Positions 1 to 4,002 of a DNA stretch of 6,034 nucleotides are shown one piece after another. Below the pieces are notes generated by a model. The model made no database searches. It was not told the origin of the DNA and was given only the letters and a program-made list of their open reading frames with translations. The stretch comes from Candidatus Nanosyncoccus nanoralicus (GTDB lineage Bacteria > Patescibacteriota > Saccharimonadia > Saccharimonadales > Saccharimonadaceae), in contig NZ_PRLL01000026.1 in the NCBI RefSeq assembly GCF_004138405.1, forward strand, positions 1 to 6,034. Direction: 5' to 3'. Position 1 is the first letter of the stretch. Every line of letters starts with the position of its first letter. The translations under genes were made by a program, and so were the position numbers.

Positions 1-326
1 CTAAGATTTTGGGAGAAATCAAAGACTCTCAAACTGGTGTCATGACTGAAAAAGGAGATGCAGAACCAACAGCATTCGCTATTATGTTCGAGTTCTCAGG
101 TGATAAGAACAAGACTCGTCACGTTCTTTACTACTGCTCAGCAAGTCGCCCATCAAATGGATCATCAACTAAAAACGGTACAAACGTGAACGAACGTGAG
201 CTATCTTTCAAAGCTAGTCCTCGTCCACTTGACTCAGTTATCAAACGTTCAATCACTTCAGCTGATAACAACGAAGTCTACAACAACTGGTTCACAAAAG
301 TTTATGAACCTAATGCCGTAGGTTAA
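1..326 (+). CDS. Phage major tail protein, C-terminal part (5' end outside window)
   Basis: This frame is open from the left edge (first whole codon at 3) to TAA at 324-326, giving about 107 residues. It resembles the C-terminal half of the major tail tube proteins of long-tailed phages of Gram-positive hosts (the phi13/TP901-1-like group). These proteins polymerise into the tail tube through which DNA is ejected. Supporting traits are a Gly-rich turn with alternating charged residues at the start, a FAIMFEF strand, the HVLYYCSASRP strand typical of tail-tube beta sandwiches, a KNGTNVNERELSF segment and an aromatic-rich end (YNNWFTKVYEP). The family is usually near 190-200 residues, so roughly half lies upstream. 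The next frame starts 10 bases later behind a strong Shine-Dalgarno and begins like a tail assembly chaperone, the usual next gene in such phages. Codon choice differs from the rest of the window: Asn is mostly AAC and Ser mostly TCA. Family recognition is from memory of the pattern, not a search. Confidence 0.72.
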   Translation, partial: KILGEIKDSQTGVMTEKGDAEPTAFAIMFEFSGDKNKTRHVLYYCSASRPSNGSSTKNGTNVNERELSFKASPRPLDSVIKRSITSADNNEVYNNWFTKVYEPNAVG

Positions 327-336
327 GGAGAAATAA

Positions 337-516
337 ATGCGCAAAATCATCATGGTTGGCGATCAGGAGTATGAGTTAGGAACTAATGGCTACACTCCTA
401 TTGCCTACAAGCAACAATTTGGGAAAGATTATTTTCAAGATTTGTTCTCGATGTTGAAAAATCAATCATTCATGAATGAATACGTAGAGCTAGCCGCTGA
501 TTTTGGGAAAAACTAA
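337..516 (+). CDS. Phage tail assembly chaperone-like protein, apparently truncated or fused
   Basis: A 59-codon frame begins with ATG 11 bases after the tail protein stop and has a strong Shine-Dalgarno (AAGGAG at 325-330). The first 42 or so residues look like the small tail assembly chaperones (lambda gpG-like role) of Gram-positive siphophages: MRKIIMVGDQEYEL, then TNGYTPIAYKQQFGKDYFQDL, matching the usual pattern of a TP..YK..FG.D...DL helix. These proteins bind the tape measure protein during tail assembly and are usually 100 or more residues. Here the frame ends after NQSFMNEYVELAADFGKN, and no tape measure gene follows. The next gene starts one base after the stop and is cellular. I infer that the phage gene is cut somewhere around 450-500 and that the last 13-20 residues may be the native C-terminus of whatever gene preceded rpiB. 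It could also be an intact short variant, which I think less likely. Confidence 0.6.
   Translation: MRKIIMVGDQEYELGTNGYTPIAYKQQFGKDYFQDLFSMLKNQSFMNEYVELAADFGKN
466..479. repeat. 14-bp perfect palindrome inside the truncated chaperone frame
   Basis: The bases TCATTCATGAATGA read identically on both strands, and symmetry fails at the next pair out (465/480). It lies just where the phage-like protein similarity fades and before the cellular operon begins. It could be the scar or seed of a recombination or amplification chimera, an operator-like site, or chance within an AT-rich coding stretch. Its position is what makes it worth marking. Confidence 0.45.
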
Positions 517-517
517 T

Positions 518-979
518 ATGCCAAGGATTTTTATCGGTTCAGATCACCGTGGCTTCGTCGCCAAACAGCATATTCTTGCCACTCTTGCCAATACTGAATG
601 GAAGGATAGCTATGAAATTGTCGATCTCGGTCCAGAGACTATTCGTCCAGACGATGATTTTAACGATTATGCCATCGCAGTCTCACGCGCCGTCAGGGAA
701 ACTGCTAATTCTCGCGGCATTCTCATCTGTGGCTCAGCCCACGGTATTGCCATCCAGGCCAATCGTTTTAAAGGAATACGTGCCATCTGTGGCTACACTC
801 CAGAGTTAGTTCGTCTTGGTCGACTTCATAATGACGCTAATGTCCTCTGTCTTTCTTCTGATTTTATGGATGATGCAAATATTGATCAGGCCATCGATAT
901 GTTCCTTCGCGGTAATTTTTTGCCCGAAGAAAGATATATTAGGCGCAATCAACGACTTGATGAGGAATCAATTTATTAA
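518..979 (+). CDS. rpiB: Ribose-5-phosphate isomerase B (RpiB/LacAB family)
   Basis: This 153-residue protein has the RpiB length and motif order. It should interconvert ribose 5-phosphate and ribulose 5-phosphate in the cytoplasm. Visible motifs are IGSDHRG at residues 7-12 (Asp9 and His10, sugar ring binding), the active-site loop ICGSAHGIAI with the expected catalytic Cys71, ANRFKGIRA at 81-89, HNDAN at 104-108 (His104, ring opening) and Arg139/142/143 near the C-terminus for phosphate binding. The loop after Cys71 is unusual: Ser-Ala-His-Gly instead of the common Thr/Ser-Gly-Ile/Val-Gly. I start at ATG 518, one base after the preceding stop, because MPRIFIGSDH is the normal family N-terminus; an in-frame TTG at 503 would add five residues without homology. 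A weak GGGA at 505-508 could serve as ribosome binding site. It heads an operon with rpe and a PfkB kinase. Confidence 0.9.
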   Translation: MPRIFIGSDHRGFVAKQHILATLANTEWKDSYEIVDLGPETIRPDDDFNDYAIAVSRAVRETANSRGILICGSAHGIAIQANRFKGIRAICGYTPELVRLGRLHNDANVLCLSSDFMDDANIDQAIDMFLRGNFLPEERYIRRNQRLDEESIY

Positions 980-991
980 TAAAGGAAAACT

Positions 992-1648
992 ATGGGTGAG
1001 GATGTATATATAGTACCGACAATTCTAACTAATGATCCGCAAGTTTTTGCGGCACAGTTGCAGGCCTATCCGCAGTTTGCTAAAAGAATTCAGATTGATC
1101 TAATGGATGGCACCTTCACGGCCGACAAAAGCCTCCCAGAATCCACAATTGCTGGTCTACCTCAAGGAGTTTCTTTTGATCTACATTTGATGTCGGCAAG
1201 ACCAAGCGATCATCTCACCCATCTTCTCCGACTCAAACCCTCACTCTGTATCTTACATGCCGAGGCTAGCGAGGATTTAACACCATTCTTTAGTGAATTT
1301 AAAAAAGCTGGTATCAAATCAGGCTTAGCGCTTTTACCGGGGACTTATCCCGGTCTAGTTAAGGCCTACATTGAAGCTGTGGATCATGTTCTTATTTTTG
1401 CTGGCTCCCTCGGTAAACAAGGCGGCCAAGCAGACCTGTTACAGATGGAAAAAATTAAACTCATTCGTGAAATTAACCCCACGGTTGAAATTGGCTGGGA
1501 TGGCGGTGCAAATCTAACCAATGTCCGCGCTCTTGCACATGCTGACCTAAATGTGATTAATGTTGGCTCCGCTATTTCCAAAACACAAGACAAAAAAGTG
1601 GCTTTTGATCAGCTTGTTGAGGAGTCAAAAAAACGGGGGATCATGTAA
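992..1648 (+). CDS. rpe: Ribulose-phosphate 3-epimerase-like protein, divergent
   Basis: A 218-residue TIM-barrel protein of typical Rpe length, expected to interconvert ribulose 5-phosphate and xylulose 5-phosphate. The barrel landmarks occur in order: VPTILTNDP (8-16), QIDLMDGTF (34-42), FDLHLMSARP (62-71), ILHAEAS (87-93), GLALLPGTYP (111-120), DHVLIFAGSLGKQGGQ (131-146), IGWDGGAN (167-174) and NVGSAI (190-195). The two catalytic aspartates are present (Asp36, Asp170) and one metal histidine (His65). The other metal ligand, normally His two residues before the first Asp, is Gln34, and the usual NPGFGGQ loop is AGSLGKQGGQ. So this is a divergent epimerase or a relative acting on another ketose phosphate. 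ATG 992 lies 12 bases after the rpiB stop with AAAGGAAA at 981-988 as ribosome binding site. Its stop overlaps the start of the next gene by one base. Confidence 0.82.
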   Translation: MGEDVYIVPTILTNDPQVFAAQLQAYPQFAKRIQIDLMDGTFTADKSLPESTIAGLPQGVSFDLHLMSARPSDHLTHLLRLKPSLCILHAEASEDLTPFFSEFKKAGIKSGLALLPGTYPGLVKAYIEAVDHVLIFAGSLGKQGGQADLLQMEKIKLIREINPTVEIGWDGGANLTNVRALAHADLNVINVGSAISKTQDKKVAFDQLVEESKKRGIM

Positions 1649-2640
1649 TGGTCGCTTCAAAATTTTATCGTAAAGTCCACTACAAAGAACAGCCAATCTT
1701 TCGTGTCCTTACTATTGGTGCGGCCATGCAACAAATTATACTAGTAGATCATGATGACTTTATTATCAATAAGCAAAAAGTCTCTATCGGCGAGAAAGTC
1801 GACATCGACCAGATCTATTATCAGCTAGGTGGTAGTGGTGTTAATGCGGCTGTAACATTTGCTCGTCATGGTCACCAATCAATTTTAATTAGTAATCTCG
1901 GCCAGGATCGCTCAGCAGAAGCTATTAAGGATTTTCTAATCGATGAAAGCGTTGATACGAGCTATCTAAATCAGCTTCCTCTTCAGACTGGTACTTCTGT
2001 TGTTCTGCTGGATTCAAAAACCGCCACCAGGACCACCATGAACTGTCTAGGTGCAGCTAAAACCTCAAATAATTTAGAGTCTCACGATCTTAATCTGGCT
2101 AATCCGGATTGGCTGTATCTCACAACTCTAAATGGTGATTTAGATAAGGCTCTAGAATTTATTGAACAGGCTAAAGAAAAACAAATTAAAATTTTCTGGA
2201 ACCCCGGCGAACTAGAACTAAAACAAAAGAAAAAAGTCTTAGGGCTTTTGTCTGATATTGATGTTCTGCTCGTTAATCAACAAGAAGCCAAGATGCTAGT
2301 TGGCGGGGAAATTCTTGAAGAACTCATCACTAAGCTTTCCGCATATACTAGGACCGTAATCATTACCGCGGGCGCTAGTGGTAGTATTGCCAAATCTGGA
2401 GAAGAAATATATCGTCTAGCTGAATATGAACAAAAAGCCCCTATCGATCCTACGGGTGCAGGTGATGCCTTTGGCTCTGGTTTTCTTGCCGGCCTTCTCG
2501 ACGGCTTAGACTTTAAGCATAGCCTCATTGCTGCTGCCGCCAATGCTACCTCAGTTATCTCAGAAATCGGCTCTACTAAAGGTATACTCTCAGCTAATGA
2601 AAAATATCACCCAATGCCAATTCAGCGACTTTATTTATAA
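1648..2640 (+). CDS. PfkB-family carbohydrate kinase (ribokinase-like)
   Basis: A 330-residue kinase of the ribokinase/PfkB superfamily, which transfers phosphate from ATP to a sugar, nucleoside or sugar phosphate. The first signature is LGGSGVNAAVTFARHG (60-75), the di-Gly hinge that closes the lid. The second is DPTGAGDAFGSGFLAGL (267-283), holding the anion hole and catalytic Asp273. WNPGE (184-188) and VNQQEA (209-214) match the usual mid-domain landmarks, and IITAGASGS (238-246) the ATP-binding strand. About 18 residues precede the first family strand (RVLTIG), a short extension with no alternative ATG between. The start ATG overlaps the rpe stop (TAATG) with GGGGGA at 1635-1640, so translation is probably coupled. 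Substrate cannot be read from sequence; the neighbours make ribose, ribulose, fructose or a nucleoside plausible. It is not a PfkA-type phosphofructokinase. Confidence 0.88.
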   Translation: MVASKFYRKVHYKEQPIFRVLTIGAAMQQIILVDHDDFIINKQKVSIGEKVDIDQIYYQLGGSGVNAAVTFARHGHQSILISNLGQDRSAEAIKDFLIDESVDTSYLNQLPLQTGTSVVLLDSKTATRTTMNCLGAAKTSNNLESHDLNLANPDWLYLTTLNGDLDKALEFIEQAKEKQIKIFWNPGELELKQKKKVLGLLSDIDVLLVNQQEAKMLVGGEILEELITKLSAYTRTVIITAGASGSIAKSGEEIYRLAEYEQKAPIDPTGAGDAFGSGFLAGLLDGLDFKHSLIAAAANATSVISEIGSTKGILSANEKYHPMPIQRLYL

Positions 2641-2670
2641 AAAAATATGAGGTGGAAGCCTCATATTTTT
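2641..2670. terminator. Bidirectional hairpin terminator between convergent genes
   Basis: A perfect 12-bp stem (AAAAATATGAGG at 2641-2652, CCTCATATTTTT at 2659-2670) encloses the six-base loop TGGAAG. It begins right after the kinase stop and ends nine bases before the stop of the convergent LOG gene. Because the stem starts with A5 and ends with T5, it has a U-tract on either strand and should stop transcription in both directions. Confidence 0.88.
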
Positions 2671-2679
2671 AATAAATCT

Positions 2680-3390
2680 TTACACTGATTTAACGCGATT
2701 ATAGATATTATCGTTAATATTGATGTGCCCAATTTTGTTTGCTGCTAGCACCACCTCTGTGATATCATCAGTCATTACAAAAAGATCAAGATCCTCCTCC
2801 TTAATCATCTTGTTTTTTAGCATGGTAGTCTTGAAGAACTTCACTAGTGGACGCCAATATGACTTACCAATTAAGAAACATGGCATCTTGGGCATCTTAC
2901 CTGTTTGAATTAAAATTAAAACCTCAGACATTTCATCAAGCGTACCTAACCCGCCAGGGAAAAAAGCGTAAGCCTTGCTAGACATCACTAGCATCACCTT
3001 ACGAGCAAAAAAGTAATTAAACTCCATTGAGTCGGTAAGATAAGGATTCTCGTGTTGTTCAAAAGGCAACTTAATATTTAGTCCCACACTGCGTCCCCCA
3101 TATTCGTATGCGCCACGGTTAGCTGCTTCCATAATGCCAGGACCACCACCAGTAATTACTGGGTGACCATTTTCCGCTAGCAAACGTCCTAATTCGCGAG
3201 CCTTAATATAATACTTGTCCGTCTCTGGCGTCCTAGCCGAACCAAAAATTGTTACCCCTTGCGAGAATCGTCGAATCGTTGACAGGCCTTTTAGCAGATC
3301 CTTAGCATAAGCTAAAGAACGGTCAACGTCTGGCCCTGAAATTTTATTGGCTGATAATTCATTTAGCCATTCTTCTGTAATTTTATCCAT
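2680..3390 (-). CDS. LOG-family protein (TIGR00730-type nucleotide phosphoribohydrolase)
   Basis: A 236-residue Rossmann-fold protein of the LOG family, formerly called lysine decarboxylase-like. Characterised members cleave the N-glycosidic bond of (modified) nucleoside 5'-monophosphates, releasing base and ribose 5-phosphate. Motifs are FGSART (49-54), TGGGPGIMEAANRGA (80-94), the FFARK arginine (Arg130) and the family signature PGGLGTLDE (145-153) with its catalytic Glu. The long insertion pattern EVLILIQTGKM and SYW is shared with the longer bacterial LOG/PpnN-like branch rather than the shortest plant-like LOGs. I start at ATG 3390-3388, giving MDKITEEW. The frame stays open to 3477, but that extension would overlap the divergent methyltransferase gene and reads as promoter DNA. 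No Shine-Dalgarno precedes the start; an extended -10 lies six bases upstream. Whether it makes a cytokinin-like base or recycles nucleotides cannot be told. Confidence 0.88.
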   Translation of the reverse strand: MDKITEEWLNELSANKISGPDVDRSLAYAKDLLKGLSTIRRFSQGVTIFGSARTPETDKYYIKARELGRLLAENGHPVITGGGPGIMEAANRGAYEYGGRSVGLNIKLPFEQHENPYLTDSMEFNYFFARKVMLVMSSKAYAFFPGGLGTLDEMSEVLILIQTGKMPKMPCFLIGKSYWRPLVKFFKTTMLKNKMIKEEDLDLFVMTDDITEVVLAANKIGHININDNIYNRVKSV

Positions 3391-3396
3391 AAGCTT

Positions 3397-3405
3397 ATTA
3401 TAACA
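3397..3405 (-). promoter_or_regulatory. Extended -10 promoter for the LOG gene, probably leaderless
   Basis: On the - strand the bases read TGTTATAAT, a perfect extended -10 (TGn plus TATAAT). Only six bases (AAGCTT) separate it from the ATG at 3390, so transcription should begin at or within a base of the A of the start codon. No convincing -35 hexamer lies at 16-18 bases spacing, as expected for extended -10 promoters. No Shine-Dalgarno is present. Confidence 0.7.
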
Positions 3406-3425
3406 AAATAACCCCTGAATAGACA

Positions 3426-3434
3426 TGATAAAAT
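3426..3434 (+). promoter_or_regulatory. Extended -10 promoter for the RNA methyltransferase, probably leaderless
   Basis: The bases TGATAAAAT form an extended -10 (TGn plus TAAAAT). The hexamer ends six bases (AGAGAT) before the ATG at 3441, the same spacing as on the opposite strand. No -35 match is seen, and AGAG is too close to the ATG to work as a Shine-Dalgarno. The two divergent -10 elements are 20 bp apart, so polymerases at the two promoters would probably exclude each other. Confidence 0.66.
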
Positions 3435-3440
3435 AGAGAT

Positions 3441-3968
3441 ATGGAAATCGTCTTAATTCTACATAACATCCGTTCAACCTACAATGTTGGTTCTATCCTT
3501 CGAACTGCTGACGGTTTTTCTGTAGATCAAATTATTTACTCTGGTTTTACTCCAGCCCCAATCCCCCATTCAACTCTCCTACCTCATCTTGCAGAAAAAA
3601 TAACGAATCAAATTCATAAAACCGCCCTTGGCGCCGAGAAGACCCTACTGTCTTCATATTCTCAAGATATAATTGATTCAATTCACACCCTAAAGGCTCA
3701 GGGTTATCAAATCGTGGGTCTAGAGAATAATCTGAAAGATACTCTTCTACATCAAATCACCGAACATTCTCTTCCAAATCTACTGGGCTCTAAGGTTGCT
3801 CTAATTCTCGGAGAAGAAGTGGAAGGGATCTCGTCGGAACTTCATCGATTTATTGATTTATTTTTGGAGATTCCCATGTCTGGCCAAAAAGAATCTTTTA
3901 ATGTCTCCATTGCTACTGCCATCCTCCTCTTCTATTTGAGATACGGTATAAATTTAAATCAATCTTAA
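3441..3968 (+). CDS. SpoU/TrmH-family RNA 2'-O-ribose methyltransferase
   Basis: A 175-residue SPOUT-class methyltransferase with only the catalytic knotted domain. It should transfer methyl from S-adenosylmethionine to a ribose 2'-OH in tRNA or rRNA. The three SpoU motifs are clear: motif 1 at residues 9-34 (NIRSTYNVGSILRTADGF, with Asn15 and the catalytic Arg21), motif 2 at 121-130 (LILGEEVEGI, Glu126) and motif 3 at 143-159 (EIPMSGQKESFNVSIA, with Asn154). Motifs 2 and 3 form the trefoil knot and cofactor pocket. It lacks the N-terminal RNA-binding domain of RlmB and does not start like TrmL, so the target nucleotide is unknown. ATG 3441 gives the standard family N-terminus. It lies 50 bp from the divergent LOG gene; leuS follows after 34 bp with no terminator between. 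Confidence 0.88.
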   Translation: MEIVLILHNIRSTYNVGSILRTADGFSVDQIIYSGFTPAPIPHSTLLPHLAEKITNQIHKTALGAEKTLLSSYSQDIIDSIHTLKAQGYQIVGLENNLKDTLLHQITEHSLPNLLGSKVALILGEEVEGISSELHRFIDLFLEIPMSGQKESFNVSIATAILLFYLRYGINLNQS

Positions 3969-3972
3969 ACTC

Positions 3973-3981
3973 TGGTATAAT
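3973..3981 (+). promoter_or_regulatory. Extended -10 promoter for leuS
   Basis: TGGTATAAT is a perfect extended -10 in the 34-bp gap after the methyltransferase stop. A start near 3988 would leave a leader of about 15 bases that still holds the Shine-Dalgarno AGGGAG (3992-3997), five bases before the ATG at 4003. No good -35 is visible. Read-through from the upstream gene is also possible, since no terminator lies between. Confidence 0.68.
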
Positions 3982-4002
3982 AAATAAGATTAGGGAGTTA
4001 TT

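Noticed and set aside
505..513. Possible -1 frameshift site (GGGAAAAAC) at the end of the chaperone-like frame, since tail chaperones often use one.
   Set aside because: In the reading frame the codons are GGG AAA AAC, which does not fit the X-XXY-YYZ slip rule, and the -1 frame only runs through the rpiB sequence with no phage-like protein.
503..517. TTG start at 503 for rpiB.
   Set aside because: It adds five residues with no homology, lies inside the preceding frame, and ATG 518 gives the normal family N-terminus.
1336..1354. Hairpin ACCGGG/CCCGGT with a seven-base loop inside rpe.
   Set aside because: It sits within a conserved coding region, is followed by no T-tract, and a 6-bp stem is easily explained by chance.
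3391..3477. Longer N-terminus for the LOG protein, adding 29 residues.
   Set aside because: The extension overlaps the start of the divergent methyltransferase, has no family similarity and covers two good -10 elements.
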